DNA of 64,000 nt. Source: Deltaproteobacteria bacterium (GTDB taxonomy: Bacteria; Desulfobacterota; Syntrophorhabdia; Syntrophorhabdales; Syntrophorhabdaceae). Below the pieces are notes generated by a model. It saw nothing but the letters and a program-made list of their open reading frames with translations. It searched no databases and had not been told where the DNA came from. Numbering within the stretch: position 1 is the first letter of the stretch; every line of letters starts with the position of its first letter. Of the stretch, positions 34,996 to 44,137 are shown in pieces. The stretch lies in contig JAKORG010000049.1 in NCBI GenBank assembly GCA_029777945.1, positions 1 to 64,000 on the forward strand, in the 5' to 3' direction. A program made the translations under genes and the position numbers.

Positions 34996-37669
34996 TCGTC
35001 ATCTCTTTTAAAATTGTTTCCAATCTTTTCAGCTCTTCACCGTAACCTGCCCAGTTTCCCTGTTTTTGAAATTCCTTTGCCCTTTCAAAAACCTTCATTG
35101 CCTCTTTTGAAAGTTCTTTTATATCTTTTATTACCGGCATAGGTTTTTTCTCTGTTGTTAAGATATGTCTTCTTCCACTAAAGAGTCTGTTGAGGCAGGC
35201 CTCTAAATCTTCTTCCATTACAACCTCATTTTCGTATGCCATAATAACCCTTCTTAATTCAGGTAATCCACCCTTATCCTCTGTGGCAAGATACAGTGGC
35301 TGAATGTATAAAAGTGATTTTTCTACAGGTATTATGATAAGCCTTCCCCTTATTACCTGTGAGCCTCTCTGTCCCCATAAGGTTAGTTGCTGGGAAATAT
35401 AAGAATCCTGGTCTATCCTCGCATCGATCTGTCTCGGACCGAAAACAAGTCTGTCCCTTGGAAAGGTATATACCATAAGTTTCCCGTAGTTATTACCATC
35501 ACACCTTGCCGCAAACCATGCAGCAAGATTATCCCTCTTTGCAGGCGTATAAGGTAAAAGCAATACATATTCTTCCTTTATTTCATCAGGAAATTTCATA
35601 ATTAAATAGTAGGGTTCTATTTTTTTCTCTCCATGAATAGGTATTTCCCAGAGATCCTCTTTGTTGTAAAATGTTTTAGGGTCTTCCATATGATAAATGC
35701 CAAACATGGAAGACTGAACCTTAAAAAAATCCTTGGGATAACGGATATGCTCTTTCAAATCAGAAGACATGGAGTTTGTATCTTTAAATAAAGAGGGAAA
35801 AATCTTCTTATAAACAGATATGACAGGGTCTTTCAAATCCGTTAAATATATATCTATTGTTCCATTATAAGCATCCACCACAATTTTTGCAGGATTTCTC
35901 ATATAGTTTATTCTATTTTTTAGGGGTTTTGAATAGGGCATCATCTCGGAAACTGTATAGGCATCTATAATCCAGAACAGTTTACCTTCCTTTGATATAA
36001 CAATGTAAGGGTCTGAATCGAGCATAAGAAAGGGGGCAATCTTTTGAATTCGCGTTATAACGTTTCTGTTGTAAATGATCCTGCTGTCATCAGTTATTTC
36101 TGTTGAAAGCACTATTTTTGCAGATTTGAAGAACATGGAAAAAAGAATTCTTTTAAAAAAAGAATCGAGTTTAACACCCCCTGTGCCTTTATATGATATG
36201 TATTTGTTTCCTTCAGCAGTAGGGTAGTTAAATTCCGGTATTTTGGTATTTACGATAACGTAGTCATCGGGCATCTCGCCGTAATAGATTTCCGGTTGAG
36301 TTATCCTTATATCTGTAGACGATACAGGGGGTATATCTTTTATTATAAATTCAGGAAGACCTTCTTTTGTAATACTATTTACATAGCTCATTGCAACACC
36401 ATTGCCGTGGGTAAATACGAGTTTTTCGTTTATCCATGATCTACTTGGCAGATCTCCATATGAAAGTTCCCTTGCAGCAAGCATTACCTGCCTATATTTA
36501 CCGTTTATTGTGTATCTATCATTATCGATACCATTAAATTTATAGTAGGTCCTTATCTGTTGAAGCTGTGCAAATGTTTTATAAAGGGGTGTCTCATCCC
36601 ATAATCTTATATTGTTTATCGTTGCCTGATTTTTTTGTATATCCCTTAAGGTAAGGTTATAAGAGACATCAAAAGGCCTTACCATAACCCCTGTAAGATC
36701 ATATCCGAACCTTGTGAATTTTATATGGTGTTCGATAAAAGGTCTTTCCATGGCGAGCTCATTTGGCGTAACCCTTAAATTTTGTAGCAAAGAAGGATAT
36801 ATAACAACACCTAATAAATAAAATCCTAAAATCCCCCCTACGACATAGAGAACCAAGATATTTCTACCAGTGATTATGGCTATGGCAAAAACAATTGCAG
36901 AAATAACGGTGATAAATACTAATATTCTTAAGGCAATCAATTTTCCATAGACATCGGCATAGCCTGCACCAAAAACAACGCCTTGAGGAGAATATAGTAT
37001 ATCAAAGGTATCGAGATAAAACCCCAAAGCCAGTTTAAATATAAATAACATACCCAATATAGACAGGTGTTTTTTTGCATAGTCAACAACAAAAACCCTT
37101 GTATTCTTTAATAATACAGAACCTCTTATTATATAAAGGACAATTACAGTGCATAATGTAGTAAATATTATAAAACCTGCGAAATTGTTCAATATTTTTA
37201 AAAATGGGAGTTTGAAGAGATAAAAACCTATATCATTGTAGAAAATCGGATCTATTGTATTTGTGTTTATTGCATTTATAAATATAAGGGCCTGGTTCCA
37301 TACATTTGAACCCCATGTGATAGAAAACAAACCAATTAACAGGGAAAAGATTAAACCCAATATTTTTAAAAAACGGGTTAATCCTTTGAAATCTATAGTA
37401 AATCTTGCTACGCCGAAAAACATTATATCAACAGGCGGTATAGGTAATCTAAAGGTTATCATTATATTAATAAATACAAATAAAAAACCTATCAAACCAA
37501 ATAGGGCACCGGTTATAAGTTGAGATATTAAGGTTTTATTAAAGACATCCATAAACATCACTTCGTTGAAAAAAAGCCAATCAACATATAACCCTGTAAT
37601 CTTTGAGAAGAAAATCATAAAAATTATTATCAATGCTATAACTGCAAAGTTGGTATATTTTTTTATCAT
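34988..37669 (-). CDS. UPF0182 family large membrane protein
   Basis: An 893-residue protein with about seven N-terminal hydrophobic helices (first 310 residues) and a long extracytoplasmic region. It has the UPF0182 features: DWLFFNEV near the N-terminus, NELAMERPFIEHHIKFTRFG, RLWDETPLYKTFAQLQQIRT, YKFNGIDNDRY, and a C-terminal HILTTEKK plus helical tail. Function is unknown across the family, which is best known in Actinobacteria and Cyanobacteria. Its start overlaps the DUF2569 gene stop by 4 bp. Confidence 0.9.
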   Translation of the reverse strand: MIKKYTNFAVIALIIIFMIFFSKITGLYVDWLFFNEVMFMDVFNKTLISQLITGALFGLIGFLFVFINIMITFRLPIPPVDIMFFGVARFTIDFKGLTRFLKILGLIFSLLIGLFSITWGSNVWNQALIFINAINTNTIDPIFYNDIGFYLFKLPFLKILNNFAGFIIFTTLCTVIVLYIIRGSVLLKNTRVFVVDYAKKHLSILGMLFIFKLALGFYLDTFDILYSPQGVVFGAGYADVYGKLIALRILVFITVISAIVFAIAIITGRNILVLYVVGGILGFYLLGVVIYPSLLQNLRVTPNELAMERPFIEHHIKFTRFGYDLTGVMVRPFDVSYNLTLRDIQKNQATINNIRLWDETPLYKTFAQLQQIRTYYKFNGIDNDRYTINGKYRQVMLAARELSYGDLPSRSWINEKLVFTHGNGVAMSYVNSITKEGLPEFIIKDIPPVSSTDIRITQPEIYYGEMPDDYVIVNTKIPEFNYPTAEGNKYISYKGTGGVKLDSFFKRILFSMFFKSAKIVLSTEITDDSRIIYNRNVITRIQKIAPFLMLDSDPYIVISKEGKLFWIIDAYTVSEMMPYSKPLKNRINYMRNPAKIVVDAYNGTIDIYLTDLKDPVISVYKKIFPSLFKDTNSMSSDLKEHIRYPKDFFKVQSSMFGIYHMEDPKTFYNKEDLWEIPIHGEKKIEPYYLIMKFPDEIKEEYVLLLPYTPAKRDNLAAWFAARCDGNNYGKLMVYTFPRDRLVFGPRQIDARIDQDSYISQQLTLWGQRGSQVIRGRLIIIPVEKSLLYIQPLYLATEDKGGLPELRRVIMAYENEVVMEEDLEACLNRLFSGRRHILTTEKKPMPVIKDIKELSKEAMKVFERAKEFQKQGNWAGYGEELKRLETILKEMTTK

Positions 37670-38115
37670 TGAGATACCTCGTATGTATTTTTTACCCTTT
37701 TTGATACGCTTAAATAAACGTACCAGATTATTGCATAGCCCATGTTCAATATTGTATTAAAAATATTTTTTTTGAAAGGGGTCTTATAAACACCAAAGAA
37801 ATATGGAAGAAAAGCGCCAATCAATGAATAGAAAAACAAAAAGATGAAATATTTTTTAGCAATGCTTACTGCACCCTTATATTGTTTCCAAAGACAGATT
37901 CCTGCATAGATACTGTATGTAATAAGTGCTATGTTGAAGATGCCGTTTATTAAAATGAGATAAAAAAGATTTTTGTATGTGCTAAAGTATGGCTTGGTAA
38001 GGCTACTTACAAGCAATGTATAAATAAACATGGATATGGGATCAAATATTGTAAGGCTCAAACAAAGAAGTAAAAGCCAGCCCTTTATACCTATGTATTG
38101 ATTACTATTTTTCAT
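37666..38115 (-). CDS. DUF2569-like small membrane protein
   Basis: A 149-residue protein with four hydrophobic helices. The N-terminal IGIKGWLLLLCLSLTIFDPI and the central tyrosine-rich loops match DUF2569. It is translationally coupled to the UPF0182 gene and probably functions with it in the membrane; no biochemical role is known. Confidence 0.7.
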   Translation of the reverse strand: MKNSNQYIGIKGWLLLLCLSLTIFDPISMFIYTLLVSSLTKPYFSTYKNLFYLILINGIFNIALITYSIYAGICLWKQYKGAVSIAKKYFIFLFFYSLIGAFLPYFFGVYKTPFKKNIFNTILNMGYAIIWYVYLSVSKRVKNTYEVSQ

Positions 38116-38154
38116 TTTTTACAATCCCTGCAATCTTTTCTTGCATTTTTAAGG

Positions 38155-38182
38155 GTAATATCAGTTGACTGTTTTTTGTAAA
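38155..38182 (-). promoter_or_regulatory. Putative promoter for DUF2569-UPF0182
   Basis: Minus strand: -35 TTTACA (38182-38177), 16-bp spacer, -10 TATTAC (38160-38155), about 40 bp upstream of the DUF2569 ATG. It is a moderate match. The rest of this 230-bp divergent gap shows nothing recognisable. Confidence 0.32.
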
Positions 38183-38345
38183 AGACATTAAACGAGTTTA
38201 TAATAATATAATTTTAGATCTTTTAAAAGGTTTAAATACGTATATTTATTTTATAGCATTTTTTACAGTTTTAAATATCTCTAAAAAACCGATGTTTTAA
38301 AAATTTTTCTTTCTAAACATACATCTATTATGTTTTTATATAATA

Positions 38346-38558
38346 ATGTTCAAGTGGTGGCTCACAAAACACGAAAAATTTCTTATCACAAGTTATGCTT
38401 TTAGATACTTTGCCTTAGAGGGGCTTGAAATTAAAAGTGCAATTAAAAAGGCAGTTAAGGAGGTGAGACCTGATAAGGTAAGAAAAGATGGAACCCTTAA
38501 ATTATCAAAAAAAACATATCGTGAATTAAGCCTCAGGGTTAAGGGGTTTTATAAATAG
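38346..38558 (+). CDS. Small basic protein of unknown function
   Basis: A 70-residue lysine/arginine-rich product (KFLITSYAFRYFALEGLEIK; KAVKEVRPDKVRKDG), probably helical. No family recognised. It has no clear ribosome site, and its 3' end overlaps the convergent NTPase-CYTH gene by 33 bp. Its composition looks like real protein, but the gene remains uncertain. Confidence 0.4.
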   Translation: MFKWWLTKHEKFLITSYAFRYFALEGLEIKSAIKKAVKEVRPDKVRKDGTLKLSKKTYRELSLRVKGFYK

Positions 38559-39689
38559 CTTTTTTCTGCTTTTATTTAAGGCCAAATTATCTTCGTCGAA
38601 CTCAGGCATTCCAGTGATTTTTTTATAAGCTCTTATAAACGGAGGAACCTCCACATCATTATCGTTTGAAATCCCATACAATGGCTCTAATGTAAGGATC
38701 GAAATGCCTTTTTCACCTTTATATACATCGAGTTCACAGTATTGGTTATTCCAGAAAAAACATTTCCTTTCTTTTATAAGTATATGAGTTTTTGGATCCA
38801 TGAGCCTTTTCAGTGTTAAATACTCATGTTCAGTTAATATTTCATCTTCCACTGTTATACCTTTTCTTGATAAGAAATAAAGATACCTGTTATTTTGTCC
38901 TCTTTTTTTAATTATTATTTTTTCTCTTTCATCTTTATTTTTTGATTTCAGGTATATTTTTTCAATATGTATGGTTTGATGGGCAGGCAACATATCTTCT
39001 TCAAAGGATTCAACGAGAAATTTTTCTGTAATAGGAAGCGGAGAAGGGATTCCCAAGATATTTGCTATGGCAGTAAATGTTCTGTTTAATTTTTCTTCGA
39101 AGTCAGTAGAATTATCTATTATCTTTAGCCTTGGGTGTCCTAACCAGCATTCCCTTATCTTTTTATCGATTTCTATTGCCTCTTCAGGTGTTTCTATCCT
39201 GGCAGGATTATTTTGATTTGTGTAATATCTTTTTGCACCATCTGCTGCTGTTATTAAATGGATGACACTGCTGTATCTATCTCTTAACTCTATCTCTGTA
39301 ATTTTTTTTCTTTTCAAAATGTCTGAAAAATCTTTTTCAGGCATAAATGCCTTTATATCCATAATACCTCTATCGAGCAATACCACCTTTTTTTTATCGG
39401 GGAATACCTTCATCACAGATTCTTTATATATATCTTCAAAGGCAATCTGCATATCAAAAATCGCTTCTTCATAGGCAGATACTTGTTTTGATCTTTCCAT
39501 CTTTCTTCTGTCTATACCGCTGTTTGTGATGAGTGTTGCTGTCTCAGGGATAATAAATACCATAAACCCATGGTCTGAGAGTTTTTCTGTTAGATAGGCT
39601 AAAGATGAACTTTTTCCAGAGCATGGTCCTCCTGTAAGAACGATCATATAAACAGGTTCTATTAATCTCGTTTTTAGACCAATGTTCAT
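38526..39689 (-). CDS. NadR/Ttd14-like P-loop NTPase fused to a CYTH-type (triphosphate tunnel) domain
   Basis: A 387-residue two-domain protein. Residues 13-205 form an AAA_28-type NTPase: Walker A TGGPCSGKSS (19-28), Walker B VVLLDRG with Asp106, and a lid RYYTNQNNPARIETPEEA. Residues about 219-345 resemble a CYTH/triphosphate-tunnel barrel: IEKIYLKSK, REKIIIKKRGQ, EDEILTEHEYLTL and CELDVYKG. This combination is that of eukaryotic Ttd14, which binds GTP and phosphatidic acid. It is the last gene of the thyX operon. Its substrate in bacteria is unknown. Confidence 0.75.
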   Translation of the reverse strand: MNIGLKTRLIEPVYMIVLTGGPCSGKSSSLAYLTEKLSDHGFMVFIIPETATLITNSGIDRRKMERSKQVSAYEEAIFDMQIAFEDIYKESVMKVFPDKKKVVLLDRGIMDIKAFMPEKDFSDILKRKKITEIELRDRYSSVIHLITAADGAKRYYTNQNNPARIETPEEAIEIDKKIRECWLGHPRLKIIDNSTDFEEKLNRTFTAIANILGIPSPLPITEKFLVESFEEDMLPAHQTIHIEKIYLKSKNKDEREKIIIKKRGQNNRYLYFLSRKGITVEDEILTEHEYLTLKRLMDPKTHILIKERKCFFWNNQYCELDVYKGEKGISILTLEPLYGISNDNDVEVPPFIRAYKKITGMPEFDEDNLALNKSRKKLFIKPLNPEA

Positions 39690-39730
39690 AATAAGTCGAG
39701 TTTATTTTTATTAAAGTTGAGGGTTTAATA

Positions 39731-40168
39731 CTACATCGCCACGCCCCAGCTGTCTTCAATTCCTACCCAATCTCTGTATTTCTCCTCACCACCGCGGACA
39801 CCCCAGTCCGAATCAATGGTAAGCTTTGAACTTATCCCGCCTCTCGGGTTGCAAATCATGACAATTCTGATCCTGTCTGGTTCATAAACTTCTTTTAAAT
39901 GGTCATACATGATATTTATCAATCTTTCGTATGAAACCACCACATCTCTAAGCTGATATACGTATTCCTTTAAAGATTTAAGTTCTATGAGCTTTTTTTT
40001 GGGATAAAATGTGATATACACCACGGCAAAGTCGGGTTGTTTATTGACCCCTAAGAATGTAAATTCTGGTATCTTTATTTTAATTTCATATCCTTCGGTG
40101 GTAGGGTTAGGTATTGCCCTTAGAATTGATTTATCTATATCTTTATAAGTTTTAATGTGCTCACCCAT
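39731..40168 (-). CDS. QueF-fold (T-fold) protein lacking the catalytic cysteine
   Basis: The 145-residue protein aligns to type I QueF, the NADPH-dependent preQ0 reductase: IPEFTFLG...QPDFAVVYITFYP (33-56), LIELKSLKEYVYQLRD (60-75), SYERLINIMYDHL and CNPRGGIS. The active-site Cys of the SLCPxTGQPDF motif is replaced by Gly40 and one residue is deleted, and the His of HE is Tyr80. Asp46 and Glu81 remain. The only cysteine, Cys106, is in a different strand. It therefore cannot form the QueF thioimide intermediate and probably has another function. It lies 23 bp after thyX. Confidence 0.75.
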   Translation of the reverse strand: MGEHIKTYKDIDKSILRAIPNPTTEGYEIKIKIPEFTFLGVNKQPDFAVVYITFYPKKKLIELKSLKEYVYQLRDVVVSYERLINIMYDHLKEVYEPDRIRIVMICNPRGGISSKLTIDSDWGVRGGEEKYRDWVGIEDSWGVAM

Positions 40169-40191
40169 TAATGTTTCCTCCTCTTTAGTTT

Positions 40192-40938
40192 TTAAAGATT
40201 TTTGAAAAAATTACGGACCTCTTCGGTCTTACCACATGAATATTTTCCCTCAGGGCACCTGCCCTTCAGACATGCAGGGCCTGCATTGGCAAATATGATG
40301 GGTGATACTTTTTTTACGGCCTTTAACATCTCTAAGGCCATTTTTCTAATCTCCCACTGGGCTCTTAAACACAGACGCTGTGTGAAAAAATGGAGTAGCT
40401 CCCTTGCATTCATTGTTAATATTATCTTTGTTTCAGTAGCATTGGGAAGCACAAATCTTGCATCCTCGTATGCTGATTCACCTGTCTTACCCTTTCTTAT
40501 AAAGTTTTCGACAAGGTCATTATAGAATCGCTGAACCTCCTCCATAAAAGAAATATATTTACTTTTTAACTCAGGGTCTTCTTCTATTGAAGGAGGGATT
40601 ATATAATTAAAACCTTTATCCATGCCCACATATCTCTGAGACTGTTGACTGTAGGAGGCAAGCCTATGTCTTACGAGTTGGTGAGAACATGCACGGGAAA
40701 TGCCTTCAATGGCAAAAGTAAAACTTGCATGTTCCACAGGACTTAAATGACCCATCTGTATGATCTTTTTGATAAAATTTTCAATCTCTATTTTAGATAT
40801 TTTTTTCTTTATATTTTCCACATTAGTAGAACTATAACAGAGTTTTGCCGCCATTGCCACGGTCTCATCGGGATTTGGGATAAAATTTATCAGTAATACC
40901 TTTAGTGTTGTTTCCAAGGCAAGCCCCTTAAACTTCAA
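40192..40938 (-). CDS. thyX: Flavin-dependent thymidylate synthase
   Basis: A 248-residue FAD-dependent enzyme that makes dTMP from dUMP with methylene-tetrahydrofolate and NADPH. It has the ThyX motif RHRLASYSQQSQRY (about 92-105), the HLSPVEHASFTF segment and a C-terminal region with LHFFTQRLCLRAQWEIR. The ATG overlaps the preceding gene by 11 bp. ThyX rather than ThyA fits many anaerobes and thermophiles. Confidence 0.95.
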   Translation of the reverse strand: MKFKGLALETTLKVLLINFIPNPDETVAMAAKLCYSSTNVENIKKKISKIEIENFIKKIIQMGHLSPVEHASFTFAIEGISRACSHQLVRHRLASYSQQSQRYVGMDKGFNYIIPPSIEEDPELKSKYISFMEEVQRFYNDLVENFIRKGKTGESAYEDARFVLPNATETKIILTMNARELLHFFTQRLCLRAQWEIRKMALEMLKAVKKVSPIIFANAGPACLKGRCPEGKYSCGKTEEVRNFFKNL

Positions 40939-41296
40939 TACCTTTTCTTCTTAATTCTTCTGCCTTCTTTTTTGAACAATCCTCGCATCTGAATTCAGGT
41001 TCTTTATCGCGGGTTTTATCGTAACCCTTTGTCTTAACGAGCCTATATCCCCTTGCTACCCTTCCACAATCCACACATATAACCTCATCTTTTACTTCCC
41101 ACTGAGCAGACAGCAATTCAGATGTAAAGATGAATTTATCTACCCAGAAGAATATGAGGCCGCCTATAAGGTTTGCAATAATCGTTGCCAAAAGCTTATC
41201 CATAGAAGACAGTACATATAATACGCCAGCAAGGATTGGTGTTGATAATTGCCATCTTATCAAATAAAATCCATATCTTTTATAATTTACCTCCAT
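40928..41296 (-). CDS. Membrane protein with two helices and a C-terminal zinc ribbon
   Basis: A 122-residue protein with two hydrophobic helices (about 16-32 and 37-55; FWVDKFIF closes the second), then a cytosolic-type zinc ribbon with Cys74/Cys77 (CVDC) and Cys104/Cys107 (CEDC) and a basic C-terminus. I do not recognise the family. It is the first gene of the unit containing thyX, with which it overlaps. Confidence 0.65.
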   Translation of the reverse strand: MEVNYKRYGFYLIRWQLSTPILAGVLYVLSSMDKLLATIIANLIGGLIFFWVDKFIFTSELLSAQWEVKDEVICVDCGRVARGYRLVKTKGYDKTRDKEPEFRCEDCSKKKAEELRRKGIEV

Positions 41297-41437
41297 TTTT
41301 GACCTCCCTTTTTACTGTGTAATTTTATAACCCTTTATTCTTTTTTGCAATAGACGACGGGTTTAAAAAAATCAACGAGAGGTTGAATACACTAAAGAAA
41401 ATTAACAAATAAAGTCTAATATGAAAAGATAAATCTG

Positions 41438-42463
41438 ATGAACCCATTCCCCAAGAGACTCCAGCAGATACTTATTGCAATTTTTTTAATCATAATAGTG
41501 GGCACGATTGGATTTAAATTAACGGGTAGTGAAAAAACTACGATTCTCGATGCCCTTTTTATGACCGCAATCACGATCTCTACTGTTGGTTATAGTGACT
41601 ATGTGGGTATCGAATCAAGCTCGGCAGGTAAAATATTTACTATTATCTTTATATTTCTCGGTGCCGGTGTTATAGTATATCTTTTTACCTCCCTTGCTGC
41701 CTATATAGTTGAAGGAGAATTAAAGGAGGTATTTAGGAGGAGAAATATGGAAAAAAGGATCGAGAAAATGAAAGACCATTATATCGTATGTGGTATAGGC
41801 ATGGTCGGCCTTTATATCGTAAATGAACTCTATCAAACAAGGAGACCTTTGGTTGCCATTGATCTTCATGAAAATAAACTTGATGTCCTCCAGTTACATA
41901 ATCTAAATGTTGATCTTATTGTAGGTGATTCTACAGAAAACGAAATTCTGGAAAAGGCAATGATACAAAAGGCAAGAGGACTTTTTGCAACCACTAATTC
42001 GGATAATGACAATATTGTTATTGTGCTTACAGCAAGGCAATTGAATCCATCGTTGAAGATTGTATCAAGATGCAACGATACAAAAAATTTAGATAAAATA
42101 AAGATGGCCGGAGCTGATGCAGTAGTTGCCCTTAATTATATAGGTGGTTTAAGAATGGCATCGGAGATGATAAGGCCTCATGTAACAAGCTTTCTCGACA
42201 AAATGCTTCGAGACCAGGAATCACATTTAAGGGTCGATGAGGTCCAGATACCCCCTGAATCACCATTTGTGGGGAAAAAGGTATCGGATATTGATTTTAG
42301 AAGTTTGGGAAATGCCCTTCTTATAGCACTGAGAAAATCAAATGGAGACTGGATTTATAATCCATTGCCCGATACAACCCTTGAGGAAAATACGAGTATG
42401 ATACTCCTTGCAACTGTGGAAGAGCGGGAGATTTTAGAGAGACTCGTTAAACCAAAACTATGA
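41438..42463 (+). CDS. Two-helix potassium channel with RCK (TrkA-N/TrkA-C) regulatory domains
   Basis: A 341-residue channel: helix 1 (about 9-28), pore loop with the filter ISTVGYSDY, helix 2 (about 64-90), then an RCK NAD-binding domain (YIVCGIGMVGLYIVNEL, VDLIVGDSTENEILEKA) and a C-terminal TrkA-C domain (about 265-341). The layout matches MthK-like channels. The filter has Ser where Gly is usual (TVGYGD), which is also known among such channels. It is a single-gene unit upstream of rplU. Confidence 0.9.
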   Translation: MNPFPKRLQQILIAIFLIIIVGTIGFKLTGSEKTTILDALFMTAITISTVGYSDYVGIESSSAGKIFTIIFIFLGAGVIVYLFTSLAAYIVEGELKEVFRRRNMEKRIEKMKDHYIVCGIGMVGLYIVNELYQTRRPLVAIDLHENKLDVLQLHNLNVDLIVGDSTENEILEKAMIQKARGLFATTNSDNDNIVIVLTARQLNPSLKIVSRCNDTKNLDKIKMAGADAVVALNYIGGLRMASEMIRPHVTSFLDKMLRDQESHLRVDEVQIPPESPFVGKKVSDIDFRSLGNALLIALRKSNGDWIYNPLPDTTLEENTSMILLATVEEREILERLVKPKL

Positions 42464-42491
42464 CCTATCAGTTTTAATTGGGTTTTTCCCA

Positions 42492-42521
42492 TTGACTTTT
42501 AATCGAATTTTATCATATTAT
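42492..42521 (+). promoter_or_regulatory. Putative promoter for rplU-rpmA-obgE
   Basis: -35 TTGACT (42492-42497), 18-bp spacer, -10 TATTAT (42516-42521), about 40 bp upstream of the rplU ATG and downstream of the channel gene stop. Confidence 0.45.
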
Positions 42522-42562
42522 AAGTAGTTTTTTTCAAAACCAATCTTAAAAGAGGGTAGACT

Positions 42563-42892
42563 ATGTATGCAATTATAGAAAAAGGTGGTAAACAATACAA
42601 GATTACTGAAGGTGAAAGGATAAAACTTGAAAAGCTCGATGTCCCTGAAGGTAATGATGTTCAGATAAAAGAGGTTTTGGCTGTAAATGATGGGGCAAAA
42701 ACAGTTATAGGTAATCCATATGTTGAAGGTGTATACGTCAGCGGTAAAGTTATAGGACATGGAAGGCACAAAAAGGTTATTGTGTTTAAATATAAAAGAA
42801 GAAAGGACTATAAGAAAAAAATCGGACACAGACAGCACTATACAGAACTTTTAGTCGAAAAGATTTATACGGAGGCACAAGATGGCGCATAA
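42563..42892 (+). CDS. rplU: 50S ribosomal protein L21
   Basis: A 109-residue L21 with the standard start [20 protein letters not shown], the central [20 protein letters not shown] and the C-terminal [14 protein letters not shown]. It binds 23S rRNA. The stop overlaps the rpmA start, giving the very common rplU-rpmA-obgE order. Confidence 0.97.
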   Translation: MYAIIEKGGKQYKITEGERIKLEKLDVPEGNDVQIKEVLAVNDGAKTVIGNPYVEGVYVSGKVIGHGRHKKVIVFKYKRRKDYKKKIGHRQHYTELLVEKIYTEAQDGA

Positions 42893-43136
42893 AAAAGCAG
42901 GCGGTAGCTCAAGGAACGGAAGAGATAGCCAGGGTCAGAGGTTAGGTGTAAAATTATACGGTGGCCAATTTGCCCATGCAGGCAGTATTATTGTAAGGCA
43001 ACACGGAACAAGAATTCACCCGGGTATGAATGTGGGTATTGGAAAAGATTATACACTTTTTGCGATGAAAGACGGCATAGTAAAGTTTGAAGATAAAGCT
43101 GGAAGAAAGAGGGTGAGTATATACCCTGTTGAATGA
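42882..43136 (+). CDS. rpmA: 50S ribosomal protein L27
   Basis: An 84-residue L27 beginning [20 protein letters not shown]. The N-terminal tail, which reaches the peptidyl-transferase centre, is in the unextended proteobacterial form without the cleavable leader seen in Firmicutes. It overlaps rplU by 11 bp and obgE by 4 bp. Confidence 0.97.
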   Translation: MAHKKAGGSSRNGRDSQGQRLGVKLYGGQFAHAGSIIVRQHGTRIHPGMNVGIGKDYTLFAMKDGIVKFEDKAGRKRVSIYPVE

Positions 43137-44119
43137 AGTTTGTTGATGAAGCTAAAATATATGTAAAAGCAGGTGATGGCGGCAAGGGCTGCGTAAGCTT
43201 TAGAAGAGAAAAATATGTTCCAAAGGGAGGGCCTGACGGAGGAGATGGTGGTAAGGGAGGAGATGTTGTAGTAGTTGGAAAAAAAGACATTTCAACCCTT
43301 GCAGATTTCAAATACAGGCGTCATTACAAGGCAGAGAATGGAAGACCTGGAAGCAATAGAAATAAAAAAGGTAGAGATGGTAAAGACATTTTCATTAACC
43401 TTCCTCTTGGTACATTAATTTACGATACAAGATTTGATGAACCCATTTATGATCTCATAAAAGATGGTGATACATTTATCGTTGCAAAAGGTGGAAAGGG
43501 AGGAAGGGGAAATGCCCGTTTTGTAACACCTGTTCACAGGGCACCCCTTGAATATGAGGAAGGGGAAAAGGGTGAGGAAAAGGTCCTGTTTTTAAACCTA
43601 AAGCTTATATCAGATATAGGAATTATAGGTTTACCTAATGCTGGTAAATCAACATTAATATCCCGTTTAACAAATGCAAAACCAAAAATCGGCAATTATC
43701 CATTTACAACCTTAACACCCACTCTTGGTGTTTTAAACGAAGAAGACTTAAATATTGTAATCTCAGATATACCTGGTATAGTGGAGGGTGCGTCACAAGG
43801 CACAGGCCTTGGGTTAACATTTCTAAAACACATTGAAAGAAGCCATTCATTAATCATTTTAATGGATATTACTTCACCAACTCTTTATAATGATTATCTA
43901 ATGCTTATAAATGAACTTAAAGCCTTTAATGAAGACATATTAAATAAAAAAAAGACCGTTGTGTTTAACAAGATTGACCTTGTGGATGATGAAACTTGTA
44001 AAAAGTGGACCCAAGTTTTTTCAGAAAAGGATATTTATACCCTCAAGGTCAGTGCCTTAAAAGGTGAAGGCATTGAGCCCTTAAAGAGATGTTTGAAGGA
44101 TATGGCAAGGTTTAATTAA
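43133..44119 (+). CDS. obgE: GTPase ObgE/CgtA
   Basis: A 328-residue Obg GTPase: glycine-rich Obg domain (first about 155 residues, with [18 protein letters not shown]), then the G domain with GLPNAGKST, the Switch I region [23 protein letters not shown] and NKID. There is no C-terminal OCT domain, as in many Proteobacteria. It acts in 50S ribosome maturation and stress control. Confidence 0.96.
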   Translation: MKFVDEAKIYVKAGDGGKGCVSFRREKYVPKGGPDGGDGGKGGDVVVVGKKDISTLADFKYRRHYKAENGRPGSNRNKKGRDGKDIFINLPLGTLIYDTRFDEPIYDLIKDGDTFIVAKGGKGGRGNARFVTPVHRAPLEYEEGEKGEEKVLFLNLKLISDIGIIGLPNAGKSTLISRLTNAKPKIGNYPFTTLTPTLGVLNEEDLNIVISDIPGIVEGASQGTGLGLTFLKHIERSHSLIILMDITSPTLYNDYLMLINELKAFNEDILNKKKTVVFNKIDLVDDETCKKWTQVFSEKDIYTLKVSALKGEGIEPLKRCLKDMARFN

Positions 44120-44137
44120 AAATCAGGGACATATTTT

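Noticed and set aside
42478-42496. Terminator-like TGGG-TTTTT-CCCA after the K+ channel gene
   Set aside because: The stem is only four base pairs and has no following T run.
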